A stretch of DNA of 64,000 nucleotides from Dermacentor variabilis (lineage: Eukaryota > Arthropoda > Arachnida > Ixodida > Ixodidae). The notes beneath the pieces were generated by a model. That model ran no database searches and had not been told where the DNA came from. It saw only the letters and a program-made list of their open reading frames with translations. Shown piece by piece: positions 32,315 to 42,234 of this stretch; position 1 is the stretch's first letter, and every line of letters begins with the position of its first letter. The stretch lies in assembly GCF_050947875.1 (NCBI RefSeq), contig NW_027460291.1, forward strand, positions 26,681,868 to 26,745,867, in the 5' to 3' direction. Made by a program: the position numbers and the translations under genes.

Positions 32315-32378
32315 TGAACTTCAGGCAAGGATAGCAGCAAGGAAATTTGCACGCATCGCACAGAAGCTGGGCTACAAC
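32315..32378 (+). CDS. Next exon of the TBP-like gene
   Basis: 64 bp between CCCTTTACAG and the donor GTAAAT. Its first T completes the Ser codon left open at 20262; 21 codons follow: ELQARIAARKFARIAQKLGYN. The TBP stretch after CTGAK is [20 protein letters not shown], with about 14 of 22 residues identical by my count. This is the helix that closes the first half of the TBP saddle. It leaves in phase 0. The next expected segment (second repeat, KFLDFKIQN-like) was not found in this window, so the rest is downstream or hidden. Confidence 0.8.
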
Positions 32379-32735
32379 GTAAATACATGGATTATATTCT
32401 CTATATGAATTGCTTTTTTGAAGTGTGCCGTGTTTACATGTTCTATTATGCACACTAAACTGATTTATATTTCATTGTGACAAAAGGATTATGGCATCGA
32501 ATCAACGACGCAGCATATACCTCTGTATATTTCACAATTAATACATTCAGCTTCACGCCGTAAAAAGCATTTTGCAGTAGCTCTATACCTCGCTTTTTTG
32601 GTGCTGTAAATAAAAATAATTATAAAAAATCTCGTTTTAGAAAACGAGACAAGGGCGAAGAACGAAAACTTTGTGTTAATTTGTTGCTTATGTTAGTTAA
32701 TTTTAAGGACACACACACATATGTACGCAAGTGTT

Positions 32736-32737
<2 letters not shown>
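32379..32737 (+). other. Intron start after the second TBP-like exon
   Basis: AT-rich, no gene or repeat recognised up to the TA array. Confidence 0.4.

Positions 32738-32802
<65 letters not shown>
32738..32802. repeat. (TA)n microsatellite
   Basis: About 32 TA units, directly upstream of the truncated RTE copy. Confidence 0.95.
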
Positions 32803-32807
<5 letters not shown>

Positions 32808-32813
32808 ATATGT

Positions 32814-34252
32814 GAAATCCCACAAGTACCGCCGGAAGAAGTAAAGAAAACCTTGGGAGCTATGCAAAGGGGGAAGGCAGCTGGGGAGGGTCAGGTATCA
32901 GATTTGTTGAACGATGGTGGGCAGATTATGCTAGAAAAACTGGCCACCCTACATATGCAATCCCTCATGACTTCAAGCATACCGGAATCTTGGAAGAACG
33001 CTAGCATAATCCTAATCCATATGAAAGGGGACGCCAACGACTTGAACAATTATAGACCGATCAGCTTACTGTCCGTTACCTACAAAGTATTCACTAAGGT
33101 AATCCCAAATAGAATGAGGAACACCTTAGACTTCTGTCAACCAAAGGACCAGGCTGGATTCCGTAAATGCTACTCAACAATAGACGATATTCACACTATC
33201 ACTCAGGTGATAGAGAAATGTGCGGAATAAAGCCAACCCTTATATATAGCTTTCATTGATTACGAGAAAGCGTTTGATTCAGTCGAAACCTCAGCAGTCA
33301 TGGAGGCATTACGGAATCGGGGTGTAGACGAGCCGTATGTAAAAATACTGAAAGATATCTATAGCGCCTCCACAGCCACCGTAGTCTTCCATAAAGAAAG
33401 CAACAAAATCCCAATAAAGAAAGGCCTCAGGCAGGGAGATACGATCTCTCCAATGCTATTCACAGCGTGTTTACAGGAGTTATTCAGAGACCTGGATTGG
33501 GAAGAATTGGGGATAAGATGTAATGGAGAATACCTTAGTAACTTGCGATTCGCTGATGATATTGCCTTGCTTAGTAACTCAGGGGACCAACTGCAATGCA
33601 TGCTCAGTGACCTGGAGAGTCAGAGCAGAAGGGTGGGTCTCAAAATTAATCTGTAGAAATATAAAATAATGTTTAACAGTCTCGGAAGAGAACACCAGTT
33701 TACGATAGGTAGCGAGGCACTGGAATTGGTAAGAGAATACATCTACTTAGGACAGGTAGTGACCGCGGATCCGGATCATGAGACTGAAATAATCAGAAGA
33801 ATAAGAAAGGGCTGGGGTGCGTTTGGCAGGCATTCTCAGGTCATGAACAGTTCTACTTAACTTGAGGACGACGCAACCAGCTATGGAAAGAAGAATTATA
33901 GGTGTAACGTTAAGGGATAAGAAAAGAGCAGATTGGGTGAGGGAACAAACGCGATTTAATGACATCTTAGTTGAAATCAAGAAAAAGAAATGGGGGGGGG
34001 CTGGGCAGGACATGTATTGAGGAGGGAAGATAACCGATGGTCGTTAAGGGTTACGGACTGGATTCCAAGGAAAGGGAAGCGTAGCAGGGGGCGGGAGAAA
34101 TATAGGTGGGCTGATGAGATTAAGAAGTATGCAGGGACAACATGGCCACAATTACTACATGACCGGGGTAGTTGGAGAAGTATGGGAGAGGCCTTTGCCT
34201 TGTAGTGGGCGTAACCAGGCTGCTGCTGCTGCTGCTGATGATGATGATGATA
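32814..34252 (+). mobile_element. RTE-clade LINE, 5'-truncated copy
   Basis: Starts abruptly in GAAATCCCACAAGTACCGCC, equivalent to EIPQVTPDE of the longer copy at 42197-45720, and ends in GCT/GAT trinucleotide repeats, the microsatellite tail usual for RTE. Flanks TATAAATATG and TATAATATG may be an imperfect target duplication, but the AT-rich site makes this weak. Confidence 0.88.
32853..34204 (+). pseudogene. RTE reverse transcriptase, C-terminal half, broken
   Basis: Reads LGAMQRGKAAGEGQVSDLLN, YRPISLLSVTYKVFTKV and AGFRKCYSTIDD, then a stop at CAE*. It continues with YIAFIDYEKAFDSVE (motif A), LRQGDTISPMLF (motif B) and RFADDIALLSNS (motif C FADD). Another stop follows (KINL*). Between QVMNS and the TTQPAMERR segment about 150 bp present in the other copy are missing. 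The tail GHVLRREDNRWSLRVTDWIP and RWADEIKK is clear. Confidence 0.9.
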
Positions 34253-35220
34253 TATAATATGCCGCTACGCACCTGCAATATGTTCTACGATAATTTTCCC
34301 ACCCAAGTGCCTATTTTCAGTAATGTACAAATATTCACAGCTGAACAATTTTGATTTCTGTTGCTTTGAAAGAACTGTTCCTTTTCAACCGTGCATTCAG
34401 TACTATCGACAACGAGGTGAAGGCAGGGCTCTCGTATGTTGGCAGAAATTTTTGCACTTCCTGCATTAACTTTGAAAACAGCTTTTGTTTTAGGAACTTC
34501 CACGCTGAGAAAAGGGAGACCATGCTCTTTATTGGCTGCAGATAATGATCGTGTTGTTTGCATCTTACCACGTCGGTAACATAGTTTATCCGAAAGCCAC
34601 TCCAATATCAGTGCGAACAATTAGACGTCATTAAGACAAGGTGTGAGGTTGTCGTGATGCACGCTGACTGTGACACTTCACATTATTTCGGGACATGAGT
34701 TTCTACACGATGAATTAAGGGCGTAATTGGCTATCCTGCCGAATTAAGCGATGTGGCGTAATTTTCCTATCTTGGAGCTTTCTGTAACGTGGGGTAGTAG
34801 CCTTCGTGAATTTCTTTTGAGCCTATTATAGCATGAGCGCTACTTTAGAAAAATCACCGCCCAAGCACACCATACAGATGGGTAACCAGCAAAGCTGAAA
34901 CGTGCGGGCCCCGGTGTTTATCACTGGATTAATCCCGACGGTTCATTAAACGACGGCTTGGTAGTATGCGGTATCATCGGTACGCAATTGCTGCTTGCCC
35001 TCGGCTGCACGAGCCTGTTCCTCGGCCCGGGTTGCAGCATTGGCAAGGCGCAGACGAGCTGGCTTCTGATTCTGCTAGCGGCGTTTCTGATCGAAAGCTA
35101 CGTGCTCCCAGGGATACATTTGACGTCAGGCTTCCCCATTTCGGAGTCGGAAAAAAAAAACTACTGCGCCCGCTCTCGAGTGGGATGGAGAGCAAGGATG
35201 ACACTACTGGTTCAGCTAAT
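34253..35220. other. No recognised gene
   Basis: Small frames on both strands (for example 34285-34620 -, 34958-35266 +) have no motif I recognise. The second overlaps the inverted repeat below. No repeat boundary was identified before 35221. Confidence 0.35.
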
Positions 35221-35431
35221 CCAACACCACGTTGATAGCACACGGCCTTTTTACTCCGATCCATGACGTCGTGTTATCTGGCCGGACTGGGGATGGTCCC
35301 GAGTAGGCAACAGGGATTCTGGCGTCACCGCTTGCATTGTGTCAGCCTTGTCAATGGAAATTTCGGGCCAGGTAGCGTGACGTCATGGATCGAAGTAAAC
35401 AGGCCTTGTGCTATCTAGGTGGTGTTGGCAA
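35221..35431. mobile_element. Inverted-repeat (fold-back) unit
   Basis: The left arm 35221-35268 starts CCAACACCACGTTGATAGCA and runs to GATCCATGACGTC. The right arm 35380-35431 is its reverse complement with a handful of mismatches. Spacer about 110 bp. This resembles a MITE or fold-back element. No clean target duplication was found, so the true ends may lie further out. Confidence 0.55.
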
Positions 35432-35734
35432 ATCGCGCGTCTTCTTTTTTGTGCATGCGCGTCGGGTTGCGCCAGAGGCGTTTTCGACGTACAGGCGACA
35501 GACGGATGGACGGACGGGTGGGCGGAATCGGCTAGCCATATACAGCTTTGCTGTAAAGTCAGGTCCATAGCCGGCTTGGCTTTTAAAACGAAGGCTCTCA
35601 GAGCAGATAGCGTGTGGCGCTCAGAGAGCGCAAGGCTGTGCTTAATCGATTTTCCAAACAATATCTAGAGTTGTCATGACTGATCTGAATGATCGCACCC
35701 AGATTTTTTCTTAAGCACACCACGGACCCAAGCA

Positions 35735-36066
35735 AGCGGCGGTTAAACCCTGCCACGCTTAATTGTGCGGGGCTTCACCGTGTTGGAGTACGAGAGGATC
35801 CTCGAGGTTAGGCCACTGCCGAGTGTTTGGACCTTTAAGACCCTCTCAGCAGAGTCACACAGCCCTTTGGCCTCTGGTTCACGCAGGTGGCACCCTCTGA
35901 CTCACCCGTCCAAAGGATATCGGTAGTTGCAATTTAATCTTCCTCTCTTGAATTTTCGCCTTGATCTCTCAAATTCAATGCTTCCTCTCTTCACTTCCTT
36001 TTACTTCCAATTTTCTAGGCAGCACAGGACAACATGGTCTAGTTTATCCAGCACTAGGTATATCAT
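35735..36066 (+). mobile_element. I-type LINE copy 2, 5' region, left part
   Basis: Shares GTGTTTGGACCTTTAAG, the following C-rich block and later motifs with 13690-13940 of copy 1. It stops at the Gypsy C insertion and resumes at 40618. Confidence 0.75.
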
Positions 36067-36234
36067 TGTTACGGTGCGTTTGGACAGGACTGTGTGGGCA
36101 AGTGGGAGACGAAGAGGAAGTGGTAGACTGTCTACTGGAGCTGTGACCTTTGTACCAGCCTGCGCGTTTACCACTAACTTTTTCCTATGTAAATAGTAAT
36201 ACATACATTTGCGCGTCGGGCTTCCTCTTCGTCA
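36067..36234 (+). repeat. 5' LTR of Gypsy C
   Basis: About 168 bp from TGTTACGG to CTTCGTCA. Followed by TGGTGGAGTTGCGGGG (36238-36253), the likely primer binding site and close to the sites of Gypsy A and B. Confidence 0.6.
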
Positions 36235-36299
36235 TAGTTGGTGGAGTTGCGGGGTTAAGACTCGGAGCGGAGCTTCGAAGTGGCCCCCGCTTCGATTCT

Positions 36300-37565
36300 T
36301 CACCGATGTCGCAGGAGACGGTGCCTGGTTCGATAACACCCAGGTCGACTGCGACGACTCTCATATTCACGCATCCGCGTGATCCAGGAACCTTCTGCGG
36401 CACCGATGGCGACTGGCTGGAGACGTGCAAGCGGGTGAACAGTCACAACAAATGGGATCCCTCAGTGATGCTGGCGAAGATAATCTTTTACTTGGCGGGA
36501 ACAGCGCGAGTGTAGTTTCAAAATCGCGAAACAGGACTGTGTGACTGGGAGACCTGCAAGCAGAAGTTGCGAGATCTCTTAGCAAAACCGTTGGGTCGGA
36601 AGGTCATCGCCAATAAAGAGTTGGCATCACGAGTTTAAACGTCCACGGAGGGTTACGTCGCCTATATACAAGATGTGCTGGCACTCTGCCGCAAGGCCGA
36701 CGCTGAAATGACAGTCTGAAAAAGTGTGGCAAGTCTTGAAAGGCATCGCCGATGACGCCTTCAATATTTGTGAGAACTGTAGTTCGATTAAGGATGTTAT
36801 CACGGAGTGCAAGCGTTTCGAGCAGGTGAAAAGCCGACTTTTCTACCAGTCAGTTTTACGGCTTCCCAACATGGCTGCAACATTGTCTTGAGAAGACTGA
36901 CAATACTCTCCTACGCAGCAGCAGCAGCAGCAGCCTTCAGAGCAGCTGACCGAAATAGTGCTCTGTGAGTTGAAAGTCATGTGTCGTGTGGCTGTGTACC
37001 CACCTCTCAAGGTTACATGCGCTACTATGGTCTCCCTTGTTCAGGCTATTGTGCGCCAAAAACTCGTCAATTATGGCCTAAAATTTGTTTGCACCGTGGC
37101 GAGTTCCAGGCCGACCGAACGTTTTTCGCTCGTGCATACCGAAAATGAACGGGTCCCTCGATGTTCTCGCAACATGGCAGAGTGGCAAGCACCGGATAAC
37201 AGACCTGTTTGTTTCAGTTTTCACCGCGTTGGTCATGTCACTCGATACTGTCGAAACCGCTGGTCCTCGATGCCGTCCTCAAACAGCTCTCGTCCAGACG
37301 ATAGTTTTCCCCATTTCCAGCTTCAAGCCGAGCCGAACCTGCACGCCACGTACGATACGACCACATGGCGCCATCGTTCACCGTCACCGAGCAGTCACCA
37401 GTCCCCTTCGCCGCAAGGTCGTCGCCCGTCGTCCACGTCACACCAGTTCCGTCGCCTGTCGCAGTCTTTCCGACCTGGGCGTGTACCTCCCGAAAAATTA
37501 AAGATGCAGCTCCCGGAGGTGACGCTGCATTGCCACTGTCTCCGCTAAAGCCTGTCACCCTGCCG
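36300..37565 (+). pseudogene. Gypsy C gag, broken
   Basis: Reads GSITPRSTATTLIFTHPRDP, then NKWDPSVMLAKIIFYLAGTA and a stop; DWETCKQKLRDLLAKPLGRK; ALCRKADAEMTV. A degenerate zinc knuckle, VCFSFHRVGHVTRYC, has its second Cys changed to Phe. A Ser/Pro-rich tail runs to about 37565. Numerous stops and frame changes. Confidence 0.75.
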
Positions 37566-37573
37566 CCCAGACG

Positions 37574-37574
<1 letters not shown>

Positions 37575-37659
<85 letters not shown>
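37575..37659. repeat. (TA)n microsatellite inside Gypsy C
   Basis: About 42 TA units between the gag tail and the protease region (EVDGVHVPALVVTGAHV, where VVTGAHV replaces a VDTGA-type site). Confidence 0.95.
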
Positions 37660-37660
<1 letters not shown>

Positions 37661-39340
37661 CGAAGTTGACGGTGTACATGTCCCAGCGCTTGTTGTTACT
37701 GGAGCCCATGTCTAGGTAATAAGAAACCATCTTCGTTGCCGCCTGAAGGAAGTACTTACACCAGGCGCATCCTGTGTTATCAGGATCGCCGATGGAGCAA
37801 CGACCAAACGCCCATTATCCTTGCAATGGGTACTGTCTGAATAACTGTTGCTGGTTTCAACACTTCCGTATTATTTTCTCTTCTTGAGTGTTGTTCCCAT
37901 GACTTGATCTCCGGCGTTGACTTCTTATCGGACCATTCGACCCTGATTGACTGCAGTGCTCGCCTCCTCCAACTCGAGCTGCCTAATCACTGCTGTCCTC
38001 CAAAATTAGCTGACCCTTGTTTGTTCTGCGGTTGCCGTACGGTTGCCGCCTCAAGCAGCTATTCCTTTGACATGCTACCCATCTGTTCCTGACGGTGACT
38101 GTGTGCTGATGGCTAATGTCAACGTTTTCATGCTACGCACAGTTGCCGTGCCTCATACCATTGTGATTGCCGAAAACGGCGTATTCATTCCTATTTTAAA
38201 CTTTTATTCATCTATGCAAGTTATCCTGGAAGGCATGTCACTCGACAACGCTTCTCCGCTCGAAGATACCACCATCGCTGTATTCGATGTTCCGTCCTCG
38301 TCTGCAGCCACCTGCCGTCCGATCAGTTCCGCAGTGTTCCATCCCGGCATATTTTCAAAGGTAATCGCTCATGACCTGCTTCCCGAACAGGCGGCGGATC
38401 TCTGTCGCGCCTTCGTGTCTTATCGCGACGTGTTTGAGGATCGCCTGCTGGGACAGACTTCCGTTGTGACCCATAAGATTAACACAGGTAATGGTATCCC
38501 TACTCGCCGCGACCTTATCGCGTGTCTCACGCAGAACGCTAAGTTACCCAAGATGAAGTAGACAAGATGCTAACCAAAAGTGTAATTGAGCCCTTTTCGA
38601 GTCCTTCAACACAGCTGGTTGTCTTCGTCATGAAGAAGGACGGCAGCAGGCGATTTTGTGTCGACTACCATCTGCTAAACAAGATCGCGAAAAAGGATGT
38701 GTTCCTTCTCTCGCGGATTGATGACGCTCTTGACTGCCTTCACGGATCCAAATACTTCTCTTAAATCCACTTCTGATCCGGTTATTGGCGGATTGCGGTT
38801 CGGGAACTCGATCGTGAGAAAAGCGCTTTCGTTACACCGGACGGCCTTTACCATTTTAGGGTAATGCCTTTCGGGCTTTGTAATGCCCCAGTAACTTTCG
38901 AAAGAATGATGGCCTCTCTCCTTCTAGGTTATAAGTGGTCCATCTGCCTTTGTTTTCCGGACGTTGTCATCGTATTATCCCCTACGTTTGACAGCCACTT
39001 CAGTCACTTGGCCGGCATTATTGAAGTATTTAAGAAAGCTGGCCTTCAATCTAACACTTCTAAATGCCATTTTGAACACAGCGAAGTCAGGTCATGGCCA
39101 CCTTGTCAGTGCTACCGGTATACATACTGATCTTGTTAAGGTTCACGCAGTCAAGAACTTTCCTGTACCATGCTCAGCAAAAGAGGTGCGCAGCTTCGTA
39201 GGCTTATGCTCCTATTTTCATCGGTTTGTTAAAAATTTTGTGGATATCGCCCGGCCACTGACTGACCTTCTCACGAAGGACATGGCGTTCTTTTGGAGCC
39301 GCGAACAAGCAGACGCCATTTGACACCTTCATCCGCTTGT
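37660..39340 (+). pseudogene. Gypsy C protease, RT and RNase H, broken
   Basis: The longest open piece, 38043-38561, reads the PR-RT linker (FRDVFEDR-like, QTSVVTHKINTGNGIPTRRD). RT pieces: TQLVVFVMKKDGSRRFCVDY, then EKSAFVTPDGLYHFRVMPFG, then a motif C of LCFPDVVIVLS where YLDD is expected, so it is catalytically dead. SFVGLCSYFHRFVKNF and DMAFFWSREQADA follow (connection domain). Confidence 0.82.
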
Positions 39341-39880
39341 TAACAACGTCTCCGATAATTGGCCACATTATTTCATCAAACCCACTCAAGCTCGCACAGA
39401 CGCCAGTGGCCATGGCAAAGGTGCGGTCCTCGCCCAACAGCAAAATAGAGTCGAGCGCCTCATTGCCTACGCCATTCCCTCTTGTCCCCTTCAGACCACA
39501 GGGCATGGACCGCCGTGCCCTGTGCCCTGTGATCGGCTATCGTGACTGAAAGACCCGACTGGCCACCTGGGTCGCTCGGCACTCAGACTTCAGGAATAGT
39601 CTTTCGTTGTGATACAAGTCCGACCGCCTACATCTGGACGCCGACTGCTTGTTTCGTCATCCCGTCAATCCTCCTGACAACGACGAACCGGATGACGACA
39701 CTTGCCTTCTGGCCATTCCTGACGTTGGCGACATCGTTACTGAGAAGCAAAAGGACGACTCTCCAGTCGATCATTCAGTGCTTGACTTGTGGACAATCAG
39801 ATCGCTCAACCAGAATGTTTGTGCTTCATGACGACATTCTTTATGGGCGCAACACCAGCTCTGACCAGATTTACTGCTAG
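39341..39880 (+). pseudogene. Gypsy C, RNase H to integrase linker, heavily decayed
   Basis: Faint traces only: TDASGHGKGAVLAQQ in a shifted frame near 39400 (TDASGxGxGAVL of RNase H), then DDTCLLAIPDVGDIVTEKQK near 39690. No intact frame. Confidence 0.6.
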
Positions 39881-40585
39881 TTGTCCCTCGTCATCTCCGT
39901 TCTACTGTTCCTTCTGAGCTCCGCGACGCGCACACTGCCGGACACCTCGGCGCCTCCCTCACTTTCGACAGTGTTCAACGTCGCTTCTTCTGGCCAGGTC
40001 TTTACCGCTCTGTGCGACGTACAGTTGTGGCTTGCGACCCCTGCCAGCATCGAAAGCTGCCATGTGCGCAACCTGCTGACCACCTTCATCCAATCCTTCT
40101 TCGGTGTCAGCATAAACCTTCTTAGCCCCTTTCCCACATCGATAAAAGGGAAAAAAAGGATAGCCGTTGCAACAGACCATACTACCCGCTTTGCTATTAC
40201 AATTGCCCTGCCCACCAGCTGTGCTACATATGTAGCGGACTTTTTAATTCAGGAGGTGATTCTTCACCATGGCGCGCCGAGGTAGCTGCTGACAGATTGT
40301 GGCCGCTGCTTCCTGTTCCAAGTTGTCGAAGACATACATCATTGCTGCTCCGTCGAACACAAGCTCCCAGCGGCATATCATCCGCAAATGAACGGACTGG
40401 CTCAACGACTAAATCGCATCCTTACAGATGCGATTGAGTCGCACGTACCTATATCGCACATGTCTATGTAAGTTTCACCAGACCATCGTGATTGCGACAG
40501 GAGTTCGCCCTACGTGACATTTGCATACAGTTCGTGACGTCAGTATACCACCGGTTTCTCACTTTTCTGCCTCTTGTTTGGCCTA
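39881..40585 (+). pseudogene. Gypsy C integrase, broken and 3'-deleted
   Basis: Zinc-binding segment near 39915-40060 (ELRDAHTAGHLGASLTF, then ACDPCQHRKLPC), keeping the H/C ligands in a shifted frame. Remnants of the catalytic core follow (RPYYPLCYYNCPAHQLC for the D-T-x-Y region; NERTGSTTKSHPYRC for the NGLxERLNRTL region). It ends in a PYVTFAYSS-like piece and FSLFCLLFG, directly joined to the last bases of the LTR. Confidence 0.7.
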
Positions 40586-40617
40586 CCTCTTGTGCGTCGG
40601 ACTTCCTCTTCGTAACT

Positions 40618-41034
40618 TCATATTAGGTTACAGTAGCTATGTACAGCTGGCGTCTGCAATTGTTGGAGGGCTTGCTAGCGTCCCCTTGTTGGGCTCGTTG
40701 GTAGGCGGCTGACATAACTGCGGAAATGAAATGACTTCTTTATGGCTTAAAGCTCATTCTTCCGACTGCCTGATCACCCTCTTTCGAAATGTGGGCGCAC
40801 CGATATGTCTTTGAATTCTTTGATTCAGCAAAACACGTGCCCATAGTACCACCTTTTTCTCCGCTAAAATCCTGAAAGAAGATTCAAGAGCCCTATCAGC
40901 ACTTTAATTGCAATGTGCCTCAGTTACAAACAAGGTCAGGTTACAAGATCACAAAAATGGCTAGCGGTGATATTTTGCCTATAGTTCGTCGTAAACATAA
41001 GTGCCAGGAATTATCTGAACTATGGGCGAAATAA
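40618..41034 (+). mobile_element. I-type LINE copy 2, 5' region, right part
   Basis: GGTTACAGTAGCTATGTACA and GTTGGGCTCGTTGGTAGGCG match 13945-14040 of copy 1. Homology continues into the start of ORF1 (MASGDILP near 40958, cf. MSSGDLLEV) and stops near GGGCGAAATAAAAAAAATG. No ORF2 follows, so only the 5' end of this copy is present. Confidence 0.7.
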
Positions 41035-42196
41035 AAAAAATGTAGAACCTAGAATCCCTGTCGTAACACGCGACCGCGCAGCCTGTAACCATGGTGACGG
41101 CAGCTGCCATGCCGAGATAATCGCGCGAGCGCAGAAGCCGAAGGGCATTGCGCGTGCGTAATGGTGACTTGAGGAGCGGGCACGGTCCTTACCTTGGCTA
41201 CGCAAATAAAGGGACTGCTGATTTCCAAGTATCGTAAGTTTTCTTGAAATAAAGAGCAACGACTGCACGGCACACTGCGTTGTCATATCTTGATTTCGCC
41301 AGCCGAGAGGGGAAGGGGAACGGTTATCATCTTTGCCTATGCCTCCACCGCGTTGTCAGACCAAACTCCACACGCAATAGCCGCGTCATATCAGGGAGGA
41401 ACTTTGCGTCGATCCTTACTCTGTTGCTTATGTAATCGTGCGAACGACAATTAAAATACCTCGGAGCACAGACATGTTAGCACTCTTCCATGTGAAACTG
41501 CAGAAACGCGACTGCCTCTTACTTTTGGATACAAACGTACATTTACTGTAGTCAATACAAGTAAATCATTGAATTTTAGCTAAATCTGCTGCTTACAGCA
41601 AAAATTGTCACCTTACTTTGTGTCTGCCCGACCACATAAATTATTTGCACAGGTGGTCTTTGCATGCGTCCCAATGCCTAACCGTGACAAAACCATTAAG
41701 CTTAATTTTCAACACCCGGTATATATACCATTTTTGATTGTCCACATCATCGACAATAATATACAATGGGTTTTGTTGATTGGCCATCATCGGCGCTTGC
41801 GCCATCAAGCCCCATATACCACCATCATCAAGGACCACCCTGCTTTTAACTTTGATTCACCTGCGGCCGCTTGGGTGCTCAGGAGACCCTGTGCGCCCGC
41901 CATAGTTTAATATACGGTGCACTCCTGAGCACTAAACAGCACATTAAGGGACGGAAGACCGAAAGGGGGGAACCCACACGTGCACATACTTCCAAATGCA
42001 TTTTTTATCAGTAAACAAATATATATGCACTCGCACACGTCATTTCAAGCGAACTGCCCCATTTTGCGTTGCAAACAGAAGTGAAAAAAAAAGACATGAA
42101 ATTTTTACAAAGGACACGAAAAAACTATTCGCAGTTTATTAGAAAACACATAAAACCATCAAGATAAGGGGAGTGTTCTAATTACTGAACTTTGAA
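41035..42196. other. No recognised gene
   Basis: 41048-41290 has two AATAAA motifs in a compact block and could be an LTR-like remnant; unproven. A 101-codon frame at 41605-41910 (+) has no recognisable motif. The rest shows nothing. Confidence 0.35.
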
Positions 42197-42234
42197 TATC
42201 ATCATCATCATCATCATCATCGTCATCAGCCTAG

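Larger units (their letters stand above)
36067..40617 (+). mobile_element. Dead Ty3/Gypsy element ('Gypsy C') nested in I-LINE copy 2
   Basis: Normal Gypsy order on +: LTR, gag, protease region, RT, RNase H, integrase. Candidate 4 bp duplication TCAT at 36063-36066 and 40618-40621. The 3' end is rearranged: the integrase stops at about 40585 and only some 26 bp of LTR end (GTGCGTCGGACTTCCTCTTC) remain. Many stops and frameshifts. A (TA)n array has grown between gag and protease. Confidence 0.8.

Noticed and set aside
34958..35266. 102-codon frame with a hydrophobic start, candidate small membrane protein
   Set aside because: It runs into the fold-back arm, overlaps equally long frames in two other phases, and has no family match that I can recognise.
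41048..41290. Solo LTR
   Set aside because: Two AATAAA motifs look LTR-like, but no TG/CA ends with a target duplication and no second copy could be found in the window.
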